Source: Planctomycetota bacterium
Lineage (GTDB): Bacteria > Planctomycetota > JACOTG01
Length of the DNA: 64,000 nucleotides
Direction: 5' to 3'
Assembly (NCBI GenBank): GCA_016178505.1
Contig: JACOTG010000202.1
Span: 1 to 64,000 of the forward strand
Numbering within the stretch: position 1 is the first letter of the stretch; each line of letters begins with the position of its first letter. Shown piece by piece: positions 10,749 to 20,801 of this stretch. The position numbers were made by a program, and so were the translations under genes. The notes beneath the pieces were generated by a model. That model did not search any database. It saw only the letters and a program-made list of their open reading frames with translations, and was not told the DNA's origin.

Positions 10749-11185
10749 CGAGTCTCCGAGATCGGTGGATGATGGATGACCTGGATCGAGTTGCCGTCGG
10801 GGTCATCGAGGTAGAACGACCGCGCGCCGTCGCGATGCGTCTTCGGCTCCGCGCGAAGCGCAACGCCACGCGACTTCACGAAGGCGGCGAATCGATCGAC
10901 GTCCTCGGGCTTGCGCACCAGGAGCCCGAAGTGGTCGAGCCGCGATCGCTCGGGAGGGTCGAGTGCGCCGTCCGCTTCGTGAAGCGCGAGGTTGTCCGCG
11001 CCCGAGGTGAGGTAGACGTTTTTCGGATCGGGCCGCCACTCGACGCGAAAGCCGAGCACGCCGACGTAGAACGCTTCGGCACGCGCGAGGTCCCTCACGC
11101 GCAACGCCACGTGCCGGATGCCGAGGTGTTTCGATTCGTCGATGGACCACGCTCCCGATGCTCGATTCGAGCCCCGATCATACAT
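10745..11185 (-). CDS. VOC family (glyoxalase/dioxygenase fold) protein
   Basis: 146 residues with a single VOC module from about residue 20. It has IRHVALRVRDLARAEAFY at the first beta-alpha unit, then LDHFGLLVRKPEDVDRF, then the terminal FYLDDPDGNSIQVI. The candidate metal ligands are His25 in the first half, His in LDHFG, and the acidic end of the last strand in place of the usual Glu. The substrate cannot be inferred. The first 18 residues precede the domain, so a start further inside is possible. It heads the operon that continues into ytxJ and hflX. Confidence 0.8.
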   Translation of the reverse strand: MYDRGSNRASGAWSIDESKHLGIRHVALRVRDLARAEAFYVGVLGFRVEWRPDPKNVYLTSGADNLALHEADGALDPPERSRLDHFGLLVRKPEDVDRFAAFVKSRGVALRAEPKTHRDGARSFYLDDPDGNSIQVIHHPPISETR

Positions 11186-11318
11186 CGCAAGGCGAGACAG
11201 CGATCACGTCGAGTACGGCACCGTAGTCTCGACCCTGGGCGATCTCGTCTCCGTCGACCTGCCCGACGAACTCGCGCCGATGGTCACGCAGTTTCTCGAG
11301 GCCGCAGACGAGCCGTAG
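11142..11318 (+). CDS. possible small ORF overlapping the VOC gene 5' end
   Basis: 58 codons from ATG 11142. The last 40 codons have the very high third-position G+C of real genes in this window and end in an acidic stretch (DLPDELAPMVTQFLEAADEP). No family is recognised. The 5' part lies antisense to the start of the VOC gene and there is no clear ribosome site. It may be a genuine short protein starting further in, the tail of a lost gene, or chance. Confidence 0.25.
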   Translation: MDHAPDARFEPRSYIARRDSDHVEYGTVVSTLGDLVSVDLPDELAPMVTQFLEAADEP

Positions 11319-11439
11319 ATCGTCCTCGCGCTTCGATCCTGGTACGTGTCGGGTCTCGTCTGCGAACGACGCCTCGTTTGCTGGCACGGCGACGAGACCG
11401 GACGGGCGCGCGAATTCAGCGAGACAGATTCCTACATCA

Positions 11440-13026
<1,587 letters not shown>

Positions 13027-13248
13027 CTATTCGTCCGAGCGAGCGCCGCGGCGCTCGGGCTCACTCGCCAATCGAGAAGGCGACATCGCCTTCTTCGCGT
13101 CGAGCTTCGTGCCATCCCACGTAAACGTGCCCTCGCCGCCGAACGTCTCTGTGAAACCCTCGGCATACCAGCTCGGCATGACGACCGGCGTCACGCCGTA
13201 TTGGTAGATAACTCGATCCGACAGGCGCTCGCGAACTTCGACGCGGGC
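13027..13248 (-). pseudogene. remnant of a secreted peptidase (DUF1570-like) C-terminus
   Basis: A 73-codon frame bounded by TAG at both ends, without a good start. It encodes VVMPSWYAEGFTETFGGEGT followed by a short TWDGTKLD strand. The WYAEG(F/L)xExFG pattern resembles the segment carrying the third zinc ligand in planctomycete DUF1570/gluzincin-like peptidases, just after the HExxH helix, which is absent here. Upstream on the same strand lies the upp-like gene in the opposite orientation, so the rest has been lost. I read this as a deletion relic; a short expressed peptide from ATG 13177 is less likely. The rest of the gap (12826-13026 and 13249-13285) shows only an AT-rich TATAGAAT at 13250-13257, a possible -10 for the downstream gene. 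Confidence 0.4.
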
Positions 13249-13285
13249 CTATAGAATCCCGGGAGTCCTTTTCGGAGAGATCTGC

Positions 13286-14122
13286 ATGACGCCGACCGGC
13301 CCGACGCCCGCCGTGCACCGCGAACCCTCGACTCACGGCGGTTGGGAGCTCAACCATCGCTATGGCGAGCGCGTGCACATCCTCGACAACGCTCATTTGC
13401 TCACGCTGCTCGCGCGGCTCGGCAGTCCCGACGTGAAGCACCCCGATCTTGTGCCGCTCTTGCGCACGATCTACGAGGTGCTGCTCGTCAGCGTCGCGGG
13501 CAACGAGTTTCCGCGCGTTCACGGCGAGGTGCCGACGCGCATGACGCAGAGCGATCCGAAGTCGGGCGTCTATCGCGGGCCGATCCTCGATCCGGCGACG
13601 CGCATCGTCATCGTGGACGTGATTCGCGCCGGCATCGTTCCGTCGCAGACGTGCTTCGAGATGCTGACCCGCGTGCTTCCGGAAGAGCACATGCGACTCG
13701 ATCACCTCAACATGTCGCGCGTCGCCGACGCGCGCGGTCACGTCTCGGGCGTCGATCTATCGGGAAGCAAGATCGGCGGCACAGTCGACGGCGCGATCCT
13801 CCTGCTTCCCGACCCGATGGGCGCGACCGGCTCGACGACGATTCGCGCGGTGCGGCATTACCTCGACCACTTCGGGCAGCCCGCTCGAATCGTCACCATG
13901 CCGATGATCGCGACGCCGGAATACTTACGCGCCGTGCTCACCGCGTTCGGCGACGACCTCGTCGTCTACACGGCGCGGCTCGATCGCGGACTCTCCCCCC
14001 AAGACGTCCTCGCGGACGTCCCGGGCGCGCAGTGGGAGCGCGAGCGCGGCCTCAACGATCACGACTACATCGTGCCCGGCGCGGGCGGCATGGGCGAGGT
14101 TCTCAACAACTCCTGGTGTTGA
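13286..14122 (+). CDS. upp: uracil phosphoribosyltransferase-like protein
   Basis: 278 residues, longer than the roughly 210 of E. coli Upp because of N-terminal and insert segments. The UPRT order is kept: VIVDVIRAGIVPSQ (counterpart of VPILRAG) near 108-121, the PRPP loop DPMGATGST at 176-184, and a C-terminal GLNDHDYIVPGAGGMGE that matches the uracil-binding GL-x-YIVPG segment. The expected reaction is uracil + PRPP to UMP + PPi, a salvage step in the cytosol. The first PRPP motif residues differ enough that another base specificity cannot be ruled out. GGAGAG at 13274-13279 precedes the ATG. It converges with the membrane protein gene 3 bases downstream. Confidence 0.8.
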   Translation: MTPTGPTPAVHREPSTHGGWELNHRYGERVHILDNAHLLTLLARLGSPDVKHPDLVPLLRTIYEVLLVSVAGNEFPRVHGEVPTRMTQSDPKSGVYRGPILDPATRIVIVDVIRAGIVPSQTCFEMLTRVLPEEHMRLDHLNMSRVADARGHVSGVDLSGSKIGGTVDGAILLLPDPMGATGSTTIRAVRHYLDHFGQPARIVTMPMIATPEYLRAVLTAFGDDLVVYTARLDRGLSPQDVLADVPGAQWERERGLNDHDYIVPGAGGMGEVLNNSWC

Positions 14123-14125
14123 GCC

Positions 14126-14866
14126 TCAGGCGTCGACGTCCGCCGGCGCCGTCTCGCGCGCTCGCACGGACCATTCTTCGCGCGTCGCGAGGATGAGCGG
14201 CGACAGGCGCGCGTAGAATCGCAGCACCCACCAGAGGTACTCGACCGCGGCGCCGAGCTGCAGCAGCCCGAACACGAGGTGACCGCTCTTCCCGATGAAG
14301 AAGTCGGGCCAGTACGAAACCGCGGCGGCTGCCAGTGCACAGAACGCGCACGCGGCGGGCATGCCGAGCCGGATGTCGAGCATCTGCTCCTCCTTCACGA
14401 TGTCGAGGAGCTGCTTTTCGGCCGGGCCGATCCGCTCCGACGCCCGCTTGTGGATCATGCGCAAGTCGACGACGAAAAGGACCGTGACGATCACGGAGTA
14501 GACGGCACCGAGCACGAACCAACTCTGCACGTTCGCGACTTGACTGAACATCACGGCCTCGACCAACGTACAAGCGACGTACATGAAGTTGTGGCCGAAC
14601 TCGAGGGGCCAACGAATCAACGTCAGCGTGTGGATCAGCGACCGCAGCCAGAAGAGCAAGATGACGAGGAGTCCGGTGAGCACGTACGGCCAGTACGCCA
14701 CGCGCGCCTCGACGATGAGCGAGCGCGAGCTGTCCACGAGAAAGTAGAGCGCCACGCCTTGAATGATGCTGATGAGCGTCAACTCGATGTTGACGACCAT
14801 CCCGTCGAGCTGGCCTTGAACGCGGCTCGGTGTCTGTGGCGGCGCCGCTCGATCGGCTCTCGCCAC
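14126..14866 (-). CDS. multi-pass membrane protein of unknown function
   Basis: 246 residues with about six hydrophobic helices at roughly 26-46, 60-78, 90-108, 115-134, 168-187 and 195-214. The cytosolic segment between helices four and five is charged (MIHKRASERIGPAEKQLLDI). No catalytic or transporter signature is visible and I do not recognise the family. It is transcribed divergently from the amidohydrolase lipoprotein gene, with 87 bases between the starts. Confidence 0.7.
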   Translation of the reverse strand: MARADRAAPPQTPSRVQGQLDGMVVNIELTLISIIQGVALYFLVDSSRSLIVEARVAYWPYVLTGLLVILLFWLRSLIHTLTLIRWPLEFGHNFMYVACTLVEAVMFSQVANVQSWFVLGAVYSVIVTVLFVVDLRMIHKRASERIGPAEKQLLDIVKEEQMLDIRLGMPAACAFCALAAAAVSYWPDFFIGKSGHLVFGLLQLGAAVEYLWWVLRFYARLSPLILATREEWSVRARETAPADVDA

Positions 14867-14953
14867 GCTATCGGTTTCCCATGTTGACGCTGTCTCGCAA
14901 AAGGGCGCGATGATAGCTTGTCGCGCCTCTCACATTGAACGAGGAACCCATCG

Positions 14954-17900
14954 ATGAATTCACGCTGCTGGCTCGCCGTCGTCGCGCTCGGTCTCGTCGG
15001 CTGCTCGTCCACGTCGCGCCCGGCATCGCCGCAGAAGGCGGCACCGGCGCGCGAATCACAGCCGGCGACTCCGGCCGCCACGTCGGACAAGGACAAGAAA
15101 GACGAGAAGAAGTGGGATGTCTCGAATCCGCCAGGCCCGTCGCACGACGTCGACATCGACGTCGACGAGGGAACGTGGATGAGCCTCGACGTCAGCCCCG
15201 ACGGCAAGGAGATCGCGTTCGATCTGCTCGGCGACCTCTACACGATCCCGATCGACGGGGGTGAGGCGAAGGCGCTCACCAGCGGCGTCGCGTGGGACAT
15301 GCAGCCGCGCTACAGCCCGGACGGCAAGCGCATCGCGTTCACCAGCGATCGTGCGGGCGGCGACAACATTTGGGTGATGAACCGCGACGGCTCGGACCCG
15401 AAGGCCGTGTCGAGCGAGACGTATCGCTTGCTCAACAGCCCCGCGTGGACGCCCGACGGCGAGTTCATCGCGGCGCGCAAGCACTTCACGGGGCATCGCT
15501 CGCTCGGCTCCGGCGAGATCTGGCTCTATCACCGCACGGGCGGCGAAGGCCTGCAGATGACCGAGAAGCCGAACGAGCAGAAGGACCTCGGGGAGCCCGC
15601 GTTCTCGCCCGACGGCCGCTACCTCTACTACAGCCAGGACGTCACGCCCGGCTCGACGTTCGAATACAACAAGGACCCGTACGGCGAGATCTACGACATC
15701 CTGCGGCTCGACCGCGAGAAGAACGAAACGCGACACCTCGTCGCCGGCGCCGGCGGCTCGGTGCGGCCCACGCCGTCACCTGACGGCAAGCGCCTCGCGT
15801 TCGTGCGTCGCGTGCGGTTGAAGAGCGTGCTCTATCTGCGCGATCTCGAGTCGGGCGAAGAGTGGCCGATCGCCGACGACCTCGAGCGCGACATGCAGGA
15901 GACGTGGGCGATCCACGGCGTCTATCCGACGATGGCGTGGATGCCCGACGGCAAGTCCATCGTGTATTGGGCAGGCGGCAAGATCCATCGGCTGGACGTC
16001 GAGTCGCACGCGTCTCGCGTCATCCCGTTCCGCGTGAAGACGACGCGACGCATCATCGACGCCGTGCGATTCCCGCAGGACGTCGCGCCCGCGAACTTCG
16101 ACGTGAAGATGCTGCGCTGGGTCGAGGTCGCGCCGGATGGCAAGTCGGTCGTCTATCAGGCGCTCGGGCATCTGTACGTGCGGGAGCTGCCGGATGGCAC
16201 GCCGCGGCGGCTCACGTCGCAGAACGATCACTTCGAGTTCTATCCCTCGTACGCGCGTGACGGTGGATCCATCGTCTACACGACGTGGGACGACAAGAAG
16301 CTCGGCACCGTGTGCGTGGCGCCAGCGCGTGGCGGCGAGGGCCGCGTAATCACGAAGACGCCCGGGCACTTCGTCGAGCCTGCTTTCACGCCGGACGGAA
16401 CGAAGATCGTCTTTCGTCGCGTCGCCGGCAGCGAAGGCGGCCTCCTCTCGCCGTTGTGGAGCGACGAGACCGGGATGTTCGTCGTCGCCGCCGACGGCAA
16501 TGGAGACGGCAAGGAGACGCTGCTCACGCGCGACGGCGTGCGTCCGCACTTCGGCGCCGAGAGCGATCGCGTCTACTACATGGACTTCGAGGGCGAGGAC
16601 AAGCGCGTGCTCAAGAGCATCGGCCTCGACGGCCGCGAGCCGCGCACGCACGCTCGCTGCGAGAACGGCACCGAGTTCCGAGTGTCGCCGGACGGCAAGT
16701 GGCTGGCGTTCCGCGAGCGCTTCAACGCTTACATCGCGCCGTTCGTGCGAACCGGCAAGATCGTGGAGCTGTCGTCGAAGACGAAGGCGATTCCCGTGAC
16801 GCGCGTCTCGCGCGACGCGAGCGAGTTCCTGCGGTGGTCGGGCGATTCGCGAAAGCTCCACTGGTCGCTCGGACCCGAGCTCTTCACGCGCGACGTCTCC
16901 GAGGCGTTCGCTTTCGTCGAGGGCGCGCCGGAGACGCTGCCGAGTCCGCCGGAAAAGGGAGTGAACGTCTCGTTCTCGCAGCCGACCGACGTCCCGTCGG
17001 GCTCGATCGCGATCGTCGGCGCGCGGCTCGTGACGATGCGCGGCGACGAGGTCATCGAGGACGGCACGATCGTCGTCGACAAGAATCGCATCGTCGCGGT
17101 CGGCAAGACGGGCTCGGTTCAGGTGCCGAGCGACGCGAAGATCGTCGACGGAAAAGGAACGACCCTTGTGCCCGGGCTCATCGACGTGCACGCGCACGGG
17201 CCGCAGGGCGAGAACGGATTCACGCCGCAGCAGAACTGGCTCCACGACGCCGAACTGGCGTTCGGAGTCACGACGGTCCACGATCCGTCGAACGACACCG
17301 ACACGATCTTCGCGTCGAGCGAGCTCGCGAAGGCCGGGCTCGTCGTGGCGCCGCGCATCTACTCGACGGGCACGATCCTCTATGGCGCGAGCGGCGACTT
17401 CAAAGCGGAGATCGACAGCCTCGACGACGCGAAGGGTCACCTGCGGCGATTGAAAGCGGTCGGCGCGTTCAGCGTGAAGAGCTATCAGCAGCCGCGGCGC
17501 GAGCAGCGGCAGCAGGTCATCGCCGCCGCGCGCGAGCTCGAAATGATGGTCGTGCCCGAGGGCGGCTCGCTCTTCCAGATGAACATGTCGATGATCGCCG
17601 ACGGCCACACGGGCATCGAGCATTCGATTCCGGTGCCGGCGGCGTATCGCGACGTGATCACGTTTTGGTCGCACAGCGGCACGGGGTTCACGCCGACCTT
17701 GATCGTCGCGTACGGCGGGCTGTTCGGCGAGACGTACTGGTATCAGCACACGAACGTCTGGGAGAACGAGCGGCTGCTCACGTTCGTGCCGCGGCCGGTG
17801 ATCGACGCGCGAAGCCGCCGGCGCACGATGGCGCCCGAGGACGACTTCAACCACGTGAGGAGCGCGCGCATCGCGAAGGCGCTCGTCGACGCGGGCGGCC

Positions 17901-18232
17901 ACGTGCAGCTCGGCGCGCACGGGCAGCGCGAGGGTCTCGGCGCGCACTGGGAGCTGTGGATGTTCGTGCAAGGCGGCATGACGCCAATGCAGGCGCTGCG
18001 CGCGGGCACGCTCGACGGCGCGCGCTACATCGGCCTCGACCGCGACCTCGGCTCGCTCGAACCCGGCAAGCTCGCCGACCTCCTCGTCCTCGACAAGAAC
18101 CCTCTCACCGACATCCGCAACACCGAGTCCCTGCGCTACACCATGATCAACGGCCGCCTCCTCGACGCGCACACCCTAGACGAACTCGGCAACCACCCAC
18201 GGAAACGCGCTTCGCTCTACTGGAACAACTGA
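14954..18232 (+). CDS. lipoprotein with TolB-type beta-propeller and amidohydrolase domain
   Basis: 1092 residues. The signal peptide ends in the lipobox LVGC (Cys17), followed by an Ala/Pro/Lys-rich linker. Residues about 65-670 hold many SPDGK-xIAF repeats typical of TolB/WD40-like PD40 propeller blades. From about 675 an amidohydrolase domain begins with SIAIVGARLVTM, then GLIDVHAHG with His746 and His748, later His890 (GIEHS) and His989 (GAHGQ), and ends GSLEPGKLADLLVLDKNPL. Family members are presumed metal-dependent hydrolases of peptide-like amides; the propeller may deliver substrate. The protein should sit at the membrane, facing the periplasm. Its stop codon TGA is the first triplet of the RAYT left inverted repeat. 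Confidence 0.9.
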   Translation: MNSRCWLAVVALGLVGCSSTSRPASPQKAAPARESQPATPAATSDKDKKDEKKWDVSNPPGPSHDVDIDVDEGTWMSLDVSPDGKEIAFDLLGDLYTIPIDGGEAKALTSGVAWDMQPRYSPDGKRIAFTSDRAGGDNIWVMNRDGSDPKAVSSETYRLLNSPAWTPDGEFIAARKHFTGHRSLGSGEIWLYHRTGGEGLQMTEKPNEQKDLGEPAFSPDGRYLYYSQDVTPGSTFEYNKDPYGEIYDILRLDREKNETRHLVAGAGGSVRPTPSPDGKRLAFVRRVRLKSVLYLRDLESGEEWPIADDLERDMQETWAIHGVYPTMAWMPDGKSIVYWAGGKIHRLDVESHASRVIPFRVKTTRRIIDAVRFPQDVAPANFDVKMLRWVEVAPDGKSVVYQALGHLYVRELPDGTPRRLTSQNDHFEFYPSYARDGGSIVYTTWDDKKLGTVCVAPARGGEGRVITKTPGHFVEPAFTPDGTKIVFRRVAGSEGGLLSPLWSDETGMFVVAADGNGDGKETLLTRDGVRPHFGAESDRVYYMDFEGEDKRVLKSIGLDGREPRTHARCENGTEFRVSPDGKWLAFRERFNAYIAPFVRTGKIVELSSKTKAIPVTRVSRDASEFLRWSGDSRKLHWSLGPELFTRDVSEAFAFVEGAPETLPSPPEKGVNVSFSQPTDVPSGSIAIVGARLVTMRGDEVIEDGTIVVDKNRIVAVGKTGSVQVPSDAKIVDGKGTTLVPGLIDVHAHGPQGENGFTPQQNWLHDAELAFGVTTVHDPSNDTDTIFASSELAKAGLVVAPRIYSTGTILYGASGDFKAEIDSLDDAKGHLRRLKAVGAFSVKSYQQPRREQRQQVIAAARELEMMVVPEGGSLFQMNMSMIADGHTGIEHSIPVPAAYRDVITFWSHSGTGFTPTLIVAYGGLFGETYWYQHTNVWENERLLTFVPRPVIDARSRRRTMAPEDDFNHVRSARIAKALVDAGGHVQLGAHGQREGLGAHWELWMFVQGGMTPMQALRAGTLDGARYIGLDRDLGSLEPGKLADLLVLDKNPLTDIRNTESLRYTMINGRLLDAHTLDELGNHPRKRASLYWNN

Positions 18233-18265
18233 CGCATACGGAGCCTGGAACCTTTTTCCCACTTA
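18230..18265 (+). repeat. left 36-bp inverted repeat of the RAYT element
   Basis: It begins TGACGCATACGG and continues with the REP-like core GGAGCCTGGAACC and a T5 run. It matches the reverse complement of 19353-19388 except for one C/T difference at the 30th base. The core is an imperfect palindrome around a central T, as in REP hairpins recognised by RAYT proteins. The T-run after the core could also help end transcription of the amidohydrolase gene. Confidence 0.85.
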
Positions 18266-18326
18266 CGCGCGCGGATTCCCTGTAACCATTCGACCTCGCC
18301 ACCCGACTTGGATCGTGGAGGTGAGC

Positions 18327-19352
18327 ATGGCGAGGAGACCGCGACTTGACGGGACCGGCGCGCTGCATCACGTGATGAACCGTGGTCTCGCGAAGCGACC
18401 GATCTTTCATGGCGCCGACGAGGTCCGGTACTTTCTCTCGCGACTCGCTCACGCGGTGAGGCGCGAGGCGATCCAGATTCTCGCGTTCGTGTTCCTGCCG
18501 AATCACTTCCATCTGCTCGTCCGGACGATGAACGGCTCGATCTCGAGCGCCATAGGCGTCGCCGAAAACGAATATGTTCGCCAGTTCAACCGCCGGCAAC
18601 ACCGCGATGGCCCGCTGTTCCGCGGGCGGTTCGCGTCGAAGAGGATCCAGTGCCCAGCACACTTGCAGATGGTGGTGAGGTACATCGACCGAAACCCCGT
18701 GAAGGCGGGGCTCGTGAGCCGCGCGCAGGATTACCCGTGGGGCAGCGCCATCCACTACGCGAAGGACCGCGGCCCGGGGTGGCTCACGCGCGACGACGTC
18801 GAGCAGGCCGTTTGCGATCGACTCGGGCTTCCGCAATTCGATCCGGCGAAGTACGAGGCCGTGTTTCCGTCACACGTGGACGTGGACGAAGACTTGTTGG
18901 TCGAGCGCGGATTCGTGTCGGCGGCGCCGGAGCCGGCCTCATGGGACGACTTGCTGCGAGGTGCGACCGCAGCGGTTCGCGACTGGATGGCGCGCAAGTC
19001 GTGCCTCGCCGACGATGCTGCCGTGCGGTCGCCGCTCGTCCCGCCGGACTGCGTCATCGCGCACATCGCGCCGGCGCGCGCGGCCGAGCCGGGTTGGACG
19101 GTGCGACCGGACGTTCGTCGCATGCCAGGCTGGGAGATCCTGACCGTCGGGCTGCTCCGCGTCGCCGCGGGCCTCACCGCTCTCGAGATCGAACGCCGCC
19201 TCGGCCTTGCGAAGTCCAAGGTCTATCGAAGCATCGTGGATCACGCCCAGCTGATGGAGCGCGACGGCGACTACGCCCGTCGCGCGACGCTCATCGCGTC
19301 GGAAGCCATTCGCGCGTTCTATCGATGGGGCACGGCACGACCGGGCGCGTGA
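18327..19352 (+). CDS. REP-associated tyrosine transposase (RAYT, Y1_Tnp/HUH family)
   Basis: 341 residues. The HUH motif is in FLPNHFHLLV (His60, His62). The Y1 catalytic Tyr is Tyr83 in NEYVRQFNRR, followed by GPLFRGRF and YIDRNPVKAGLV, which are diagnostic for RAYTs. The C-terminal third (about 210-341) adds a helical region with a helix-turn-helix-like segment, GLTALEIERRLGLAKSKVYR, probably for DNA binding. I chose ATG 18327 (GGAGG at 18317-18321, 5 bases away) over GTG 18315. RAYTs cut and rejoin single strands at REP hairpins; many are domesticated single-copy genes. The gene is intact. Confidence 0.93.
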   Translation: MARRPRLDGTGALHHVMNRGLAKRPIFHGADEVRYFLSRLAHAVRREAIQILAFVFLPNHFHLLVRTMNGSISSAIGVAENEYVRQFNRRQHRDGPLFRGRFASKRIQCPAHLQMVVRYIDRNPVKAGLVSRAQDYPWGSAIHYAKDRGPGWLTRDDVEQAVCDRLGLPQFDPAKYEAVFPSHVDVDEDLLVERGFVSAAPEPASWDDLLRGATAAVRDWMARKSCLADDAAVRSPLVPPDCVIAHIAPARAAEPGWTVRPDVRRMPGWEILTVGLLRVAAGLTALEIERRLGLAKSKVYRSIVDHAQLMERDGDYARRATLIASEAIRAFYRWGTARPGA

Positions 19353-19388
19353 TAAGTGAGAAAAAGGTTCCAGGCTCCGTATGCGTCA
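19353..19388 (-). repeat. right 36-bp inverted repeat of the RAYT element
   Basis: Starts on the base after the RAYT stop codon and ends with the TGA that terminates the minus-strand pirin gene. Read from the pirin side it begins TGACGCATACGG like the left copy and carries the same REP-like core and T-run. Both flanking genes therefore read into the element and stop at its first codon. Confidence 0.85.
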
Positions 19389-20285
19389 CTTGATGAACGT
19401 GCCTTTTTGGAGTTCGTCGAAGGCGTGGCGGAGTTGGTCTTGCGTGTTCATGACGATGGGGCCGTACCACGCGACGGGCTCTTGCAGAGGCTTGCCCGAC
19501 ACCAGCAGGAATCGGATGCCGTGGTCGCCGGCTTGCACGGTGACCTCGTCGCCGCGGTCGAAGAGGACGAGCGAGCGGTTTTCCGCCTCCGTCGGCGGCG
19601 TCGCGTCCGCCCAGCCGACGCTCTCGGTCGGCACTGCGAGCGGGCCCGAAGCGTTGCAGAACTTTCCGCTGCCTTCGAACACGTAGGCAAACGCTTGGCT
19701 CGTCGTCTCGACCGGCAGCGTCTTTCGCTTCCCCGGCAGCACGCTGACGTCGACGTAGACCGGATCGGCCGCGATGCCTTCGACGGGACCGCGCTTTCCC
19801 CAGAAGCTCCCGCACACGAGGCGTGCTTGCGTGCCGTCGTCGTCCGTCACCACGGGGATCTCGGGCGCCTTCACCTCCTGATAGCGCGGCGCGGTCATCT
19901 TGCGCGACGACGGGAGGTTGGCCCACAGCTGAAAGCCGTGCATGCGTCCCTGCTTGTCCCCCTTCGGCATCTCCTGGTGGATGATGCCGCTGCCGGCCGT
20001 CATCCACTGAACGTCGCCGGAAGTGATGACGCCGCGATTCCCCATGCTGTCGCCATGCTCGACCGTGCCCGCGAGAACGTACGTGACCGTCTCGATCCCG
20101 CGGTGCGGGTGCCACGGGAAGCCGGCGAGGTAGTCCTCGGGTCGCTCGTTGCGGAAGTCGTCGAGCAGCAGGAACGGATCGAAGTCGGACGTGTTGCCGA
20201 ATCCGAACGCGCGCCGCAGATGCACTCCGGCGCCTTCGAGGGTCGGCTTCGCCTTCACCAGTCGCTTCACCGGTCGGATCGACAT
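19386..20285 (-). CDS. pirin family protein
   Basis: 299 residues, a bicupin of normal pirin length. The N-terminal cupin has PWHPHRGIETVTYVLAGTVEH and then HQEMP, giving the usual His-rich iron site. The C-terminal cupin contains the expected AFAYVFEGSG turn. Pirins bind Fe and some act as quercetin 2,3-dioxygenases or redox-sensing co-regulators; the substrate here is unknown. It lies 16 bases downstream of the methionine sulfoxide reductase gene and is probably co-transcribed with it, which suggests an oxidative-stress setting. Its last codon is followed by the TGA of the RAYT right repeat. Confidence 0.92.
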   Translation of the reverse strand: MSIRPVKRLVKAKPTLEGAGVHLRRAFGFGNTSDFDPFLLLDDFRNERPEDYLAGFPWHPHRGIETVTYVLAGTVEHGDSMGNRGVITSGDVQWMTAGSGIIHQEMPKGDKQGRMHGFQLWANLPSSRKMTAPRYQEVKAPEIPVVTDDDGTQARLVCGSFWGKRGPVEGIAADPVYVDVSVLPGKRKTLPVETTSQAFAYVFEGSGKFCNASGPLAVPTESVGWADATPPTEAENRSLVLFDRGDEVTVQAGDHGIRFLLVSGKPLQEPVAWYGPIVMNTQDQLRHAFDELQKGTFIK

Positions 20286-20301
20286 GACGGCACCTCCGCG
20301 C

Positions 20302-20751
20302 TCAGTTCCAAAGCGTGGCCAGAAACGTGGCGACTTCCGTCACTCGTTGCTCCTCCGACGGCCCGAACGCGTTCGCCGTGTGGCTGTCGATGTCGATCTG
20401 GCCGTAGATGCGGTCGCCGTTGCGGATGAGAACGACGAGCTCGGACTTCGTCGCGGTGCTGCAGGCGAGGTAGTTCGGCGTCTTCGTGACGTCAGGGACG
20501 TTCTGGTCGCGCGCTTCGGCGACGGCGGTGCCGCAGACGCCGCGGCCGACCGGGATGCGCGTGTGCTCGGTCTTCGCGCCGACGTACGGGCCGAGCACGA
20601 GCACGTCGCCCGCAAGCTCGTAGACGCCGACCCAGTTGAAGTGCGGGCTCGACCGCTGCAGGAGATGCACGGCTTCGATCAAGAGCTTGTCGCGACCTTG
20701 GCCGATCGTCGCGAGCTTCTGTAGTAACCCCACGATTTCGCGACCCGTCAT
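20302..20751 (-). CDS. msrC: GAF-domain free methionine-(R)-sulfoxide reductase
   Basis: 149 residues consisting of one GAF domain. The family cysteines are present as Cys73 (RGVCGTAV) and Cys97 (NYLACSTATKSELVV), with the same 24-residue spacing as the catalytic pair of E. coli fRMsr. The SELVV-x-I strand and IYGQIDIDS are also typical. The reaction is thioredoxin-dependent reduction of free L-methionine-(R)-S-oxide in the cytosol. A third family Cys (equivalent to Cys84 in E. coli) is not obvious. It is upstream of pirin in a two-gene unit and divergent from the metallopeptidase gene. Confidence 0.87.
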   Translation of the reverse strand: MTGREIVGLLQKLATIGQGRDKLLIEAVHLLQRSSPHFNWVGVYELAGDVLVLGPYVGAKTEHTRIPVGRGVCGTAVAEARDQNVPDVTKTPNYLACSTATKSELVVLIRNGDRIYGQIDIDSHTANAFGPSEEQRVTEVATFLATLWN

Positions 20752-20801
20752 GGCGATCCCCTCTTCGAGAGACGTCCCGAGTCTTCTACCATGTCGAAGC
20801 C

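Larger units (their letters stand above)
18230..19388 (+). mobile_element. RAYT element bounded by 36-bp inverted repeats
   Basis: A 1159-bp unit containing one transposase gene. Its ends, 18230-18265 and 19353-19388, are inverted copies matching at 35 of 36 positions. The outermost bases are TGA on each side. The left TGA ends the amidohydrolase gene and the right TGA (minus strand) ends the pirin gene. No target duplication is apparent outside the repeats, as expected for Y1/HUH-type enzymes. The right repeat begins on the base after the transposase stop. Confidence 0.8.

Noticed and set aside
18230-19388. Insertion sequence with a DDE transposase
   Set aside because: The long inverted repeats suggest an IS, but the enzyme has HUH and Tyr motifs of the RAYT/Y1 family and no DDE triad, and no target duplication is visible.
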